From Microvelia longipes (taxonomy: Eukaryota; Arthropoda; Insecta; Hemiptera; Veliidae), in NCBI GenBank assembly GCA_018340805.1, contig JACMZG010000008.1, positions 19,203,096 through 19,267,095 on the forward strand: a stretch of 64,000 nt of DNA. Reading direction: 5' to 3'. The notes under the pieces are model-generated. The model ran no database searches. It saw only the letters and a list, made by a program, of their open reading frames with translations, and was not told the DNA's origin. Each line of letters opens with the position of its first letter. Positions within the stretch are counted from its first letter, which is position 1. Made by a program: the position numbers and the translations under genes. Positions 33,822 through 49,103 of this stretch are shown here, piece after piece.

Positions 33822-35355
33822 TCACAATATTTAAATAAACATTAATAGCAGGGTCATTGTCAACAGTTTAACATTCTTTATCCAAATTTCTCGATATTCC
33901 AGTTTTATAATAGGAAATGGTTAAAATTTATTGTTTAGCTGTAAGCGTGACAGAAGAAAACTATCAACATTAGCATTCTTATCTAACCTCTGAATTATGT
34001 TTTACTTTTATTTTATAGTTTTATAAACCTAACTTTATAGATCAACTTATTTATAAGAAAATGAAAACTTGAAAAAAAAAACAATTGATAAATTATAAAG
34101 GTTTGGAGTCAAATAAAAAGAACCCATACTTATAAAAAAAAATCAAACTAAAAAAATAAATAAATGAATTAAATTAAAATGATATAATTCTTTAAAAGGT
34201 TTTTTTTACTAAACATCTAATAAAAAAGAACGTTGATTACTTGGTGATCATTTGAATTAAAATTATCAACAATTTTAAATCTCTTCCCTCATTTTCGAAA
34301 ATGATCACCAATTTTCTTTCTTTAGCTGTTTACTTAACTTGAATTATTGTTATACAAAGACATATAAGTATTTTTTATTTATACAAAAGTTTTACATAAG
34401 TTCGTTCCTAAAAGAGTATGATATCAAAAAAATATTAATTTTATGTTATTTTTTGTATTTTTTTTGTTATTTTTACATCTATTATAATTAATTATGATTG
34501 GGGCATTATACATGAATCGATTTGTTTTAATTTTATTAAACTTATCTGCTGACATATATAATTTATACACTTATTATAAAAAATGCCTACGTATACAGGT
34601 GATGTGTAAGAATTTATAGGCTGATACCGGGTTTCCAAAAAACTGGATATCGAAGTTGGAGCATGACTGATGTTTATCTAACTCAGTTAGTCTTTTACTT
34701 CGATATTATATCTTTTTAGTCTTTTCATAAATATTTTATATTTAATCTTTAAGTGTTTTTCTGTTGTTGACATTTTTTATGTATAATTTAATATTTTATA
34801 TATTGTTGTCAACTAAATTTTATGTTTTTCTAATAACAATATTATAAACAATAGGTCAGTTGTGTAATTGAAACTTTTAACTTTTTGTGATGAATAAAGC
34901 CATAAGCTTTATTTATACTCCGAGCATGTAGAGGGCAATTGGGGAAGGAGCCTATACCAGTAAATATTTCGTTTGCCCTGGACACGCAATGTTGCTAATG
35001 TAAATGCTACGTTTCATGAGCATTTCAAGTCAAAGCTTTCCAAACATTTAGGCATGTTTGTGTCATCAGCCTAAATGTTATCTCGTAAACAAGATAGATT
35101 TGCCTGTACCAAGACAAGTCTTGGAATATTAGTTGGATTAACACGATGGATTTAAACTACTACTATAAGTTATTTTTTATTAATTTTACACCCGATTTCA
35201 TTATTTGCTTCCTTATCTTCTTTCTATAGCTACAATCGAAGGAGGGAGCATTAAAATTGGAAAAATGTGACACCTACTTTATTCATTTAATATTGGCCCC
35301 TACTGATCCTAAATGATGTATCGATGGATAAATTCGTACAATTCTTGTAGGAACA
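33822..35355. other. intron sequence with one hammerhead-like core
   Basis: AT-rich. At 35036-35070 the minus strand reads CTGATGA, CA, CAAACAT, loop, ATGTTTG, GAAAGC: a hammerhead-like core with a seven-pair helix II and two inserted bases. Otherwise nothing assignable. Confidence 0.4.
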
Positions 35356-35358
35356 ATA

Positions 35359-35464
35359 CAGGTCAAGCAGCATATCAGGTTCGAAGAAATCTTATCGATT
35401 CCGCTTGCAGGAGCCTAAGCGCAATTGATCAGATTTCTTCGAATCTGATATAACGATTGACCTG
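35359..35464. mobile_element. hairpin MITE, about 106 bp
   Basis: Arms of about 34 bases: CAGGTCAAGCAGCATATCAG at the left, its near complement at the right ending TTGACCTG. Shared arm core TTCGAAGAAATCT. Confidence 0.75.
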
Positions 35465-35508
35465 AATCGGTTCAATTCCAAGTATGGATACGCACTCATA
35501 CCACACAC

Positions 35509-38443
<2,935 letters not shown>

Positions 38444-38549
38444 ATATATAACAAACAATAAGAAAATAGAAAAACAAATCATAAGATTATAAACAACAAT
38501 TAAAAATAACTTACAGATTGTTAAAATATAGAAGGAAAGGATGTACTCG

Positions 38550-38576
38550 AGCTTTCGCCGTGCGGCTTCGTCAGGA
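38550..38576 (-). ncRNA. hammerhead-like core (Penelope type)
   Basis: Minus strand: CTGACGA, A, GCC, loop GCAC, GGC, GAAAGC. The seventh core position is C instead of U (tolerated in hammerheads) and one base is inserted after CTGACGA. It lies about 320 bases beyond the 3' end of the Penelope-like coding remains at 38895-40112, on the same strand. Confidence 0.45.
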
Positions 38577-38894
38577 GTGTAGCACGTACTGGAGGTTAAA
38601 AGGGTTGATGTGCGTTCCAAAAGTAGTGAGACTGCAGCCGGTGTGGTTGGTAAAACTATACACTACCGAACGCTTTCGTTACTATCAAACGATACAGACG
38701 CGTGCTACACGTAATAAGGAGGGTACGGGAAAAATATAAAATATTAATAATAAAAACTAAAAAGTATATAAATGTAAATAAAGATTTTAATAAAAGGAAA
38801 AAAATATAACAGAGTAAAATAAAAAAACTAAAAAGAGAAAAAATAAATAAAATAAAATACTCCTAAAAAAGGGGGGGAAGCTGCTATCTCTGAT

Positions 38895-40112
38895 TGATAC
38901 CAGGAGGAAGTCGAGATTTCGTTACATATTGGTAAGCGAGCTCCATATTCCTTCTGTCACAATCAGAGGTACCGGTAGGGAGGAGACGAAGTGGGCGGAC
39001 AGTAAAACAAGAATTAAATCACTGTTATGATACCTGCATGTATGGCAACAGGAAGAGTGACAGGGTTGTGATTAACCGAATTACGATGGTTGTTCATGCG
39101 TAGGGAAAGGAGGGTTTTAGTTTCACCAATATAAAAAGCGTTACATTGAGTGCACTCTAAAACATAGACTAAATTGGAAGAAGTGCACGTAGTGGAAGAA
39201 GTTATGGGGTATGATATATTAGTAACAGGACTGGTGAACGAGGTAGAAGGATTAAGAATAGGGCAGGTTTTACAAGGTTGGAGAACACGTCTATTACAGG
39301 GATGTATACCAGGAGGATTGTTGTTATTATTAGAATAGGAAGAAGGAGGTTTGGTGTGGACAAAAAGGTTACGGAGGTTAGGAGGACGACGAAAGGCAAC
39401 CGACGGAGGTTTAGGAAGTAGGTCACGTGTGAGAGGGGAGTTTTCCAGGATAGGGAAGGAAGTTCTAAGGACGTTGTTTAATTTGTGAAGACCAGGAAAA
39501 AGGTGTGGTTAAATTAGTACTGGAATTAGATGGTATTTTCAGGGGGAGGACGGGATATATAGGTTTATTAAGTTGTTTATCAATTAGAGGTTCAGGATAT
39601 CCGCGTCGTACGAGGGCCTGAGATAAGTTTTGATTAAATTTATCAAGTCCCTCTCGATCAGAACAGATTCTTTTGCCTCTAACTGTAAGAGAATATGGAA
39701 GGGATTGTTTGGTGTGATAAGGATGACAGGAAGAGTAATGAAGTATTGTTGATGATTTGTGGGCTTGATATGTACTGAAGTTTGGAGAGAACCCTTAGAG
39801 AGGTTAATATCCACATCAAGGAAAGTAGCAGAGCTATCAGAAGAAGACCATGTAAACTTCACACTGTACCAGGTGTTGAGGTCTGAAAGAAAAGATGCTA
39901 ATAGCTCAGGGCCGTGCGTCCAAATCATGAAAATATCATCTATAAAACGGCGCCAGTGAAGAGGTTTGGATGGTTGTCTTGATAGGAAATCTTCTTCAAG
40001 TTTTCCCATAAAGAGGTTACTGTAAGACGGAGAGAATTTAGAACCCATCGCCGTACCTTTAATTTGTAAGTAGAAGTCATCCTCAAAACGAAAAATAATA
40101 TAATAATATAAT
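38895..40112 (-). pseudogene. Penelope-like retroelement, 5'-truncated, RT and GIY-YIG remains
   Basis: Reading from 40112 down: FYLQIKGTAMGSKFSPSYSN, LFMGKLEEDF, WRRFIDDIFMIW and FLDVDINL. These are the palm and thumb motifs of Penelope-type reverse transcriptase (the catalytic pair is IDD). A frameshift near 39745 restores HTKQSLPYSL and RGKRICSDREG; another near 39500 precedes the linker FRRPPNLRNLFVHTK and a Cys-rich CNRR/CKTCP segment. The GIY-YIG domain follows at about 39045-39190 (LVYVLECTQC, AFYIGETKTLLSLRMNNHR), ending in LPPGINQR near 38899. The left part of the protein is missing: the RT begins at a TA microsatellite. Penelope-like elements move by target-primed reverse transcription using the RT and the endonuclease; this copy is inactive. 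Confidence 0.85.
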
Positions 40113-40120
40113 ATAATATA

Positions 40121-40215
<95 letters not shown>
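40113..40215. repeat. (TA)n microsatellite at the Penelope truncation point
   Basis: TA-rich repeat with slips, then short GTAT units to 40238. Confidence 0.93.
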
Positions 40216-40218
<3 letters not shown>

Positions 40219-40239
40219 TGTATGTATGTATGTATGTAT

Positions 40240-41410
40240 ATACTTTATGGAAAGTTTAAGACGTCTTAAACCTACTTTATGACGTCAACACACATTTTAA
40301 AAAATCGTTTGAGTTTGGGTAATAATTTGTGTTGTTTGGTGTTATAATTTATTTTAAAACATTTACGTTTTTTATGTTTTTACAATACATAAACAAAAAC
40401 TAAAAAAAGGTCTCCTGTACCTATAAGAATGATAAGAATGATGGTAATAAGAATGAATTCAACTCTTAAATGACCGAAACTAACGCTTATAAGGTTTATA
40501 ATAAAAGAATTATATAATAATTCTTGTATATTTTGTGTTAATCTCGTATTTGCATCGAAGAGGGATCCGCGTGTCTCGTGCCACGCATGTGTAACAGTTG
40601 TTTAAAACTTTCATAAGTTTCAATTAAAAAAAAGTTTTTTTATATATCCAGCTGCAATGCCATATTTGTCAGGTCCGGTCAACAAAAAAAACTGATAATA
40701 TGCGGGGCATCAGTTTACCTGGATCTCACAAAAAAAGTCCTATGTTAAGATAACAACTACATTTTTTAAAAAATAATACACAACAATTACAATTCTAGTA
40801 TATTTAGTGAGCAATAATTTAACGGATGGCTTGGTAGGGATGATACAAATAATTAATTAGATTAGATGTTTGTGTTTTATGGTTGTTAACGAATCGTATT
40901 TAAATTCTGATCTTGATATAAATATTTACACGTTGAGGTGAGAAAGAAGGAATAATATGCTAATGAGAGCGGAGACCGCATTGGCCACAATGTCAACCAG
41001 ATTCCTACGCATTATATCATATTTGTTGTCATCATCTTTTCAAAAAAACACTTCCTCCACTTTTCTAACAACTTCGTTTTAAAAATATTTATAATTTATG
41101 ATAATAGGCATTAAGTTACCATAATAATTATGTCACAATGGCCATAATAAGCATGTTAAGCGTAGTTTAACTTTAATGGCGAGGTTATATTCAAGTTTAC
41201 TTAAAGGACTTGAACAAACAAACAAACATTTATTGTATTTACCTTTATTTGGTTCGGAGTTTATTTCACGCTATTATCTGTGCTTACGTCCGCATTTCAT
41301 AAATCTACTTGCCATCGGCTGAAGAAGAGGTAGAATCATTTTAACAGTTGTTCCCTGAGTGAATGCCGAAGTTGGTTCGCTCTAGCGGATTTAAGAGCTA
41401 AACTGGTCCG
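40240..41410. other. intron sequence, no gene seen
   Basis: AT-rich. TGACGTCA-containing text at 40277 recalls the 5S-element body but is too short to assign. Confidence 0.35.
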
Positions 41411-41416
41411 CTCCAG

Positions 41417-41735
41417 CATAGAGATATTATTACTAGAGGGGCTCTATTGGTTCAGTGTTGAAATATCGGAAAAATAACCTGACTAGCTTCGACTTTCAAT
41501 GTAGTTAAAAGAAACAGGACAAAATTACAGTAACATATATTAAAGAACGTTCAAATACATAATAAACACAGATAATGTCCGGGAAGGCAAAAACGATTGA
41601 TTTATTATAACCTTAACTCACTCTTGAAGGAGGTATCAATGAGGTTACACAGAGCCCCTGAGAGCCCCAAAAAGATGTTTCAGGCCTCTCAATGTATTAT
41701 GATATACTATGACCTCTCTAGTATATATCTCTATG
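41417..41735. mobile_element. CATAGAGAT MITE, copy C
   Basis: Starts CATAGAGATATTATTACTAG and ends CTCTAGTATATATCTCTATG. Best-preserved of three copies; interior phrases (TTATAACCTTAACTCACTC, GAGGTTACACAGAGCCC) match copy B almost exactly. Flanking octamers CGCTCCAG and CGCTCTGC agree at five of eight positions. Confidence 0.72.
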
Positions 41736-41739
41736 CGCT

Positions 41740-43085
41740 CTGCTGGATTTAAGAGCTAGAACTTTTTCGCTGTTTTTAAATCCTGATTTTTTTTAAATCC
41801 TTAAAAAATATGGGGTGAAATGGTTTTGAACTTTAAGAAAATGGTCTCTATCCCCGTCTATTTAATAACTCTTACCCAAATAGTAAATTTGTTACCACAT
41901 TTGATCATTTTAAAAAGCTGAATTAGATCGTCCCAAAATATTGACCATTTTTAATAAATTCGAATAACCATTACCGGTAATTTTTCACCAAGCTGCTATT
42001 TAACATAAATATTATAAGTTTTTGTTTAAAACCCTTTATTTCTTTTAGTTATATCATAAACATTATATATAATTTAAATGAAATTGAGTTATTCATACTT
42101 TTCTTGACATGAGGGTTATTATACTGTAACTATTGATTGATTCATTTATAACGAATACATTTACAAATGAAATTTTATGAGGGCACAAAAAAAGAAAGCA
42201 GCTGAGAAAAACACGAACTTAAGTGCGTGTGACCGAGGTCCCTAATAGCTATTAATTGTCGCGTTAATTTAAGGTCTTATTTATTGATTGTACGATTGCA
42301 ACGTAAGATCAAATACAGACTTTGTTTGTTAGAGGGGGTATATGAGGAGGGGGTGTTATTTCCCTTTAATCATTCCGTAGTTTTATTCAGTCAACTGGCC
42401 CTTGTGATGAAACCAAGGATCTTGAATAATGGGGATGACGCATTAAGGAACATTTCTGACCCCATGGAAGTTGTATAGAGAAATGGAGCAAACTTACCTG
42501 CCCCTTGGGTATAATAAAAAAAATGCGCCAAACGCAAGTTATGTAGGAAGGCTGTCGAGTTTGCTTCTAAACTTTTCTGTGCTTCTCATGATTGTTACAT
42601 TTTTGGTGCTTGTTAAGTCATTTGTGCTTATTTAATTTTAAATTTTGGACAATACTTTGCCACTTCAGTGAGTGATAATTTAAGTGTGTTTTATTATAAC
42701 CTTCTCAAGCAATTGAATTGTAAGCATGCGCAGTTTGTACCAAGCATATGCAGTTAGGTTTTGACGTGTGTTTCGTGTTGAATTCTCTCTATTTTTTGGT
42801 TTTCGATGGGGTCACTTTTTTTGTATTGCAAATCGATTTAGTGCGTCATCCTCTTTATTTGGGGTTTCAAGGTGTAAGGGAGAGAAATATGAAAACGCGA
42901 TAAGCCTTTTAGAAAATACATTTTTGAAAGTAAAGGTTTCAACTATTAGAGGTTAAAAAGTCACCTCAGTTTTACTGATTGCAGTAACTACTCACAGTTA
43001 TTTCTAACTCATACCTTAGCCTTACCTGAAAATTACTTTTAGGTTTAGCTTTTGCCATTTTTTCCTTATTTATAGCGCATTTATA
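41740..43085. other. intron sequence, no gene seen
   Basis: No recognisable element; 60-75 codon frames only. Confidence 0.35.
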
Positions 43086-43093
43086 TAGGAAAA

Positions 43094-43290
43094 GTATTGT
43101 TGACACAATATAATTGTGCGAGAGACACCTATATAGGAAATGTAACAAGCAAAATGAAATGCTACATCTGCGAACTGTTTCATCATTCGACATCATTGAT
43201 GGCTCGACACAATGTCACGTCCCTCTCTGTTTCGGTACGTCTAACTCATTCAGGCTCTGTCTGCGCCCGATGAGTTAGACGTAACGTTAG
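43094..43290 (-). repeat. diverged solo copy of the 317-bp hammerhead repeat
   Basis: Matches the inverted copy at 6662-6838, including the abrupt end at the TTGACACAATATAATTGTGC phrase. The ribozyme core is damaged (CTGAATGAG instead of CTGATGAG, GTACC instead of GTAAC). A second piece in the other orientation follows at 43252-43283 (CCCGATGAGTTAGACGTAAC). Confidence 0.7.
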
Positions 43291-43399
43291 AATGTACGAG
43301 TTAGAATGTATTTTAAACCTTCTGAGTGGTATTCACAATGTCGGCTGTATTGTGTGTATGTACTATCATTGTATAGATTTTAAAGAGTCATGCCGCAGT

Positions 43400-44163
43400 G
43401 CTGAAACTTTGGTACAAAAACAAATTTTAAGGTCTTTGCTATCCAAAAAACAATATCTATGATAGAAAAAAAAATTGTTAAAATTCAGAATAATGATTGA
43501 ACCGTCAAATTTGGCACGCATAAAGTACTATAGAAGATGTGCTACGTTCTATCTCATTATCAGCTTTAGTTCAATTTGTATCAAATGATGAGTACGTTTT
43601 AAAAAAAATATAAAAAATCATGTACATACGTCAACCAATCAATTATACGTCACAAAAAATATAATTGAGTTGAAATTAGGTATTTCTTTTTGAAAAAATA
43701 GACTTTAGTTCTATAAAAAAATATATAAAAAACAATATATTTAAACTATTTTTTCATCATTAGGCAATGATGACGACGTAATAGTTTAAATATATTGCTT
43801 TTTATAATATTTTGTTGAACTAAAGTCTATTTAAAAAAATCCTATTATGGAGTTCTACACAAAAAGTATACAGGAACATGAAACAACCTGTTGAAATTAG
43901 GTACAAGTGTATCAATTTATTTAATTTAAAAAATTAAGTATATACGCATTTAATAAATACTTGTACTAAGTTTTATTTCAATACGACTAGTATATCTACT
44001 GATTTTGTTGGTTCACTAATTCACTAATGATGGATCACCTTATAAGTTAGGTGATGGCTCACCTAATAAATTAGGTAATTTTCATATTGTGGTGAGGATG
44101 AGGAGTAACGAATTTGATAAGGTAAAGAGGAACAGGTCCGAGGTCCCCCGTACCCGATTTTTT
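43400..44163 (+). mobile_element. 5S-derived element, copy 6, with a hairpin MITE inside
   Basis: The body phrases (GGCACGCATAAAGTACTA, TCTCATTATCAGC) and the 3' end (GTACCCGATTTTTT at 44149-44162) match the family, but the 5S-like block is lost. A palindrome at 43697-43831 (arms beginning AATAGACTTTAGTT, about 50 bases each) interrupts it. Confidence 0.6.
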
Positions 44164-44289
44164 CATATATTATCATTGTAAAACTATAGAAGTATAGTTT
44201 TATTTGCAGCTGATAATGATTGCATAAAGCCAAAATATGACTGTTGACTTTAGGTTGTTTTGGTTTTTTGCAGTTGCTATTTCTTTAAC

Positions 44290-45105
44290 TGTACAATAAA
44301 TTGAAGTAAAGGTAGTAAGCACCGTAAAGTAAAGAAGTAAGTAGTAAGTACAGTAAAGTAAAGAAGTAAGTAGTAAGAACAGTAAAGTAAAGAAGTAGGT
44401 AGTAAGTAAAGAAGTAGTAGTATGTACAGTAAAGTAAAGAAGTAAGTAGTAAGTACAGTAAAGTAAAGAAGTAAGTAGTAAGAACAGTAAAGTAAAGAAG
44501 TAAGTAGTAAGTACAGTAAAGTAAGTAGTAAGTACAGTAAAGTAAAGAAGTAAGTAGTAAGTACAGTAAAGTAAAGAAGTAAGTAGTAAGGTACAGTAAA
44601 AGTAAGTAGTAAGTACAGTAAAGGTAAGAAGTAAGTAAGTAAAGTATGTAGTAAGTACAGTAAAGTAAAAAGTAAGTAGTAAGAACAGTAAAATAAAGAA
44701 GTAAGTAGTAAGTACAGTAAAGTAAGTAGTAAGTAAGTAACAGTAAGAAGTAAAGTAAGTAAGTAGTAAGTACAGTAAAGTAAAGAAGGTACAGTAAGTA
44801 AGTAGTAAAGTAAGTATAAGAACAGTAAAGTAAGTAGTAAGTACAGTAAAGTAAGTAGTAAGTAAGTAAAGTAAGTAGTAAGTAAGGAAGTAAGTAGTAA
44901 GTACAGTAAGTAGTAAAGTAAGTTAAAGTAAAGTAAGTAGTAGTAGTACAGTAAAGTAAGTAAGTAAGTAAAGTAAGAAGTAAGTAAGAGAAGTAAGTAG
45001 TAAGAACAGTAAAGTAAGTAGTAAGTACAGTAAAGGTAAAGAAGTATGTAGTAAGTACAGTAAAGTAAAAAAGTAAGTAGTAAGTACAGTAAAGGTCAAT
45101 AAATT
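44290..45105. repeat. 0.8-kb AGTA-rich minisatellite
   Basis: Tandem units of about 28 bases built from AAGTAAGTAGTAAG and TACAGTAAAGTAAAG, with many length variants. The 282-codon Tyr/Leu/Thr minus-strand frame is repeat translation. Confidence 0.95.
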
Positions 45106-46200
45106 CAATCTTTAATTTTTTAATTGTTAGCATAATTATCTTAAGTTAGATAAAGTTGGAGACGAGACAACTCGTTTTTAACAACTAAGGAACATTTTTA
45201 CGATTATACCTCGTTTTCTCAAAACACGAGTCGTTTTTAAATTTGTTTAAAAGGTTTATTGATTTGCAATAAATTTTACAAATTTAGAATATAATAAGAT
45301 CAACAACCCTGGAAGACATGTGGTGTGGCCTATATAGTGACAGTAACACACGCGTCGTGCCATTACATCCACGAGCCGCCTTAAAACAAAATCCAAAAAG
45401 TCAATACTTTGATCAAGGTAATAAAGTTGGTTCAAATCAGTTAAGAATCAATCTGTGATGGTACACGTGGTTGAATGTACCTGTGAGATGTGCACGTGTG
45501 GTACCAAGTTATTAAGGCGATAACATCGCCTCGCTTGACCGGGTACTTGTCCTCAACTGCATTCGTTTTAAAAAAGTCAAACATATTATTATGTTACTCG
45601 TGTGCATCATCATTACCATAAACTTACTTACTTTCTCTAAAATACATCTCTTTATTAACCCGCTAATCTTATAACTTCGCAATAAGTCAATTCGGATTTA
45701 CATATTTCATGCTTCCTTGTTAATCATATTGTTGCTGCCAACGCTTGGCAGCTCTCTATAATTATATTATCTTTTACTGAAATACTATACTTTTTCCTAA
45801 TCATACATTTTTAGTTATATTTGTTAACGATTATTTTCATTTCGTGCTCTGCACATTTATCGCATAAAGTTGAGTGTGATGGATTTTTTCTCAGAACAGT
45901 AAGCGCGAAGCTTTTTGCGAACAGAGCCTCTGCCTCTCTTATCTCCACACGTATGCAGCAATCAGTTCCTTTTACACAGGCGAGTCTGTACCTTTCTAGT
46001 GTGACGTTTCAATTCGTATAAAAACATGAAAGTTATCAAAGTTACATAGGTTAGGTCTATTCAGCCTGGGTTGGAAATAGACCTTTATAGCTGAATTGAA
46101 AACTGGCTGAACCAAAAGTCATCAGAGATTATTGAATAAAATAAGAATAATAAAGCATCACGTTATTTCAATAAAGATCACATACCAGTCAAATTCTGAA
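45106..46200. other. intron sequence, no gene seen
   Basis: AT-rich with a few CpG-containing phrases near 45350; no supported feature. Confidence 0.35.
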
Positions 46201-46204
46201 GTAG

Positions 46205-47575
46205 ACGTCTATTGACAAATGCCTTGTATAAGCACAAAATTGTTCTTATTGACGAATGCCTGTATAAGCAAAAAAAAATAATCGTTAATTATTTGTTATT
46301 GACGAATGCCTATATAAGCACAAAATTCTTTTGTTATTGACGAATGCCTATATAAGCACAAAATTATTCGTTAATTATTTGTTATTGACGAATGCCTATA
46401 AGCACAAAATTATTTTTAATTATTTGTTATTGACCAATGCCTGTAAGCACAAAATTATTTGTTATTGACGAATGCCTACAAGCAAACAATTATTTGATAT
46501 TGACGAATGCCTATAAGCAACAAATTATTTGTTAATTATTTGTTACTGACCAAAGCCTATAAGCACAAAAATTATTTGTTATTGACGAATGCAAAAGCAC
46601 AAATTTATTCGTTAATTATTTGTTATTGACAAATGCCTATTAGCACAAAATTGTTTCTTATTAACGAATGCCTATAAGCAAAAAGTTATTCGTTAATAAT
46701 TTGTTATTGACGAATGCAAAAGCACAAAATTATTCGTTAATTATTTGATTTTGAGGAATGCTTATAAGCAAAAAATTATTTGTTATTGACAAATGCAAAA
46801 GCACAAAATTATTCGTTAATTATTTGTTATTGACGAATGCCTATAAGCACAAATTTATTATTTAATTATTTGTTATTGACGAATGCCTATAAGCTCAAAA
46901 TTATTTGTTATTGACGAATGCCTATAAGCAAAAAATCATTCGTTAATTATTTGATATTGACGAATGCCTATAAGCAACAAATAATTTGTTAATTATTTGT
47001 TACTGACCAATGCCTATAAGCACAAAATTATTTGTTATTGACGAATGCAAAAGCACAAAATTATTCGTTAATTATTTGTTATTGACGAATGCCTGTAAGC
47101 ACAAAATTATTTGTTATTGACGAATGCCTGTATAAGCAAAAAAAATATTCGTTAATTATTTGTTATTGACGAATGCCTATAAGCAAAAAGTTATTCGTTA
47201 ATAATTTGTTATTGACGAATGCAAAAACACAAAATTATTTGTTAATTATTTGATTTTGAGGAATGCTTATAAGCAATAAATTATTTGTTATTGACGAATG
47301 CAAAATAACAAAATTATTATATAATTATTTGTTATTGACGAATGCAAAAGCACAAAATTATTCGTTAATTATTTGTTATTGACGAATGCCTATAAGCACA
47401 AAATTATTTGTTATTGACGAATGCAAAAGCACAAAATTATTCGTTAATTATTTGTTATTGACGAATGCCTATAAGCACAAAATTATTTGTATTGACGAAT
47501 GCTATAAGCAAAAATTTATTCGTTAATTATGTTTTTGACGAATGCCTATAAGCACAAAATTATTTGTGTCACAAA
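46205..47575. repeat. 1.37-kb minisatellite (TTATTGACGAATGCC type)
   Basis: About thirty-five variants of a unit with TTGTTATTGACGAATGC, a variable CTATAAGCA or AAAAGCA, then CAAAATTATT. Short units alternate irregularly with longer ones carrying an extra CGTTAATTA. No spacer diversity, so not a CRISPR-like array. Confidence 0.95.
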
Positions 47576-47579
47576 TAAT

Positions 47580-48915
47580 TTTGACAAAATAAATTATGCG
47601 CAAAAAATTAACAGATATACAAAACAAAATAATAATTAAATTTAGTGAATTATAGCATTTATTAATGTTTCAATTATAATAAAATAAAATTATGGTTTTG
47701 AATTCATAAAAAAATTAAATATTCTCTTTTAAACTAGATTGATAGGGCTCATCCTCACCAATATATACCTACGGTCAAAAGATTGATAGTAGATCAACAT
47801 AAATAGATATAACAGCTGTACCATTTAAAAGACAAACAATAGTTCTTCACGGATCAAGGGAGAAATAAGTTTTCCAACCCTGTAAGAGATAACTTTATCA
47901 AATCCCTAGGCTGCAAGGCCAAATAAATTTAATTGGCTCCTGAGCCTGGCCGAGGAATTTACTACCAATGCTAACTCGAGGAAGTCGAAATAAATTGAAA
48001 GTTGATTTTTTTAAATCTAACACATTAATAATTATAGAATTTCTACAAGCATAACACACTGAGGCAGCCTATGCGTGTAAGGTTTGCGCAGGCTGACAGG
48101 TGACCTACTCTGGTAGTATTGCTTCCTTACCTCCTAAAAAGAGTGGAAAAGCAAATCATTAAAGTTTGTTTCAAATTAATTTTAAATTTCTTAAAAATAT
48201 TAACAACTTAGTATAAAAAATTACGAGATTTTATGAAGGAATAATAAAAAATCCATTTACTTATAAACTGAGAATATTGTTTTCTTTTTTTTATTATTTA
48301 TGTTTCATTTTAGAAAATTGTGTTTCATTTATGGATTTATAAGATTAATAACATTAAATTAAATAATAATAATAAAAATGACAATAAACCGTGTTATTAT
48401 TATAATTTTATGAGACAAGCTGATAATATCATGTAAACATGTATTGAGTATTTATTACTGTCATTTAAATAAATTACTTTGAAACATCTGAAAGAGATTT
48501 TTTTAAATATTATACTTTAAAAATATTATTATATAAGCGTATTCATGTATTCCATTAAAATAAAAGTATACAGTATATATATTATAAAACCATTAACACG
48601 AAAACTGTAAAAATAATTAACCATATTAAGTACTACATGTATTTCATAACTTACATATTGAACATCATAATGGAAACCCAATATGCGGTGTTATTACATT
48701 CTGTAAATAGCTAAATATTATTTAATTAGTTTTATTCCTTTCTCAAAATACTAATAAAATTGACTAGTGTTTCAAAATCTTTTTTGTAAATTGTTTTTTC
48801 CTTTTTCGCACGTTAACGTTAACTTTCGTTTGATTAAGTTATTTAAGAGTTAATTAAGTTTCGTTTGACTTAATTGTTTAGCTAAAAGTCACTAGGAGTC
48901 AAAAAGGCCCGAAGT
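47580..48915. other. intron sequence, no gene seen
   Basis: AT-rich unique sequence without recognisable elements. Confidence 0.4.
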
Positions 48916-48922
48916 CCGGATT

Positions 48923-49103
48923 CAGGCCCGTAGCCAGCCAAAACTCGCAGGCGGAGGGGGGGGGGGTGAACCATATTCCTGAGGGGGGCTAAATTCATAC
49001 ATCTGCAAGGGAATTCCACTAAAATCTATTTCGTCAGAGGGGGTGAAATTTTCGCTTGGGGCAGGGGCGATGCCCCCTGGCCCGGACCTGGACTACGGGC
49101 CTG
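48923..49103. mobile_element. 181-bp hAT-like MITE (CAGGCCCGTAGC ends)
   Basis: Ends CAGGCCCGTAGCCAG and CTACGGGCCTG are inverted, with G-rich interior tracts. Flanking octamers TCCGGATT and TCCAGATG agree at six of eight positions. Confidence 0.72.

Noticed and set aside
46205..47575. CRISPR-like array
   Set aside because: Eukaryotic context, no unique spacers, and the units vary by internal block loss; it is a minisatellite.
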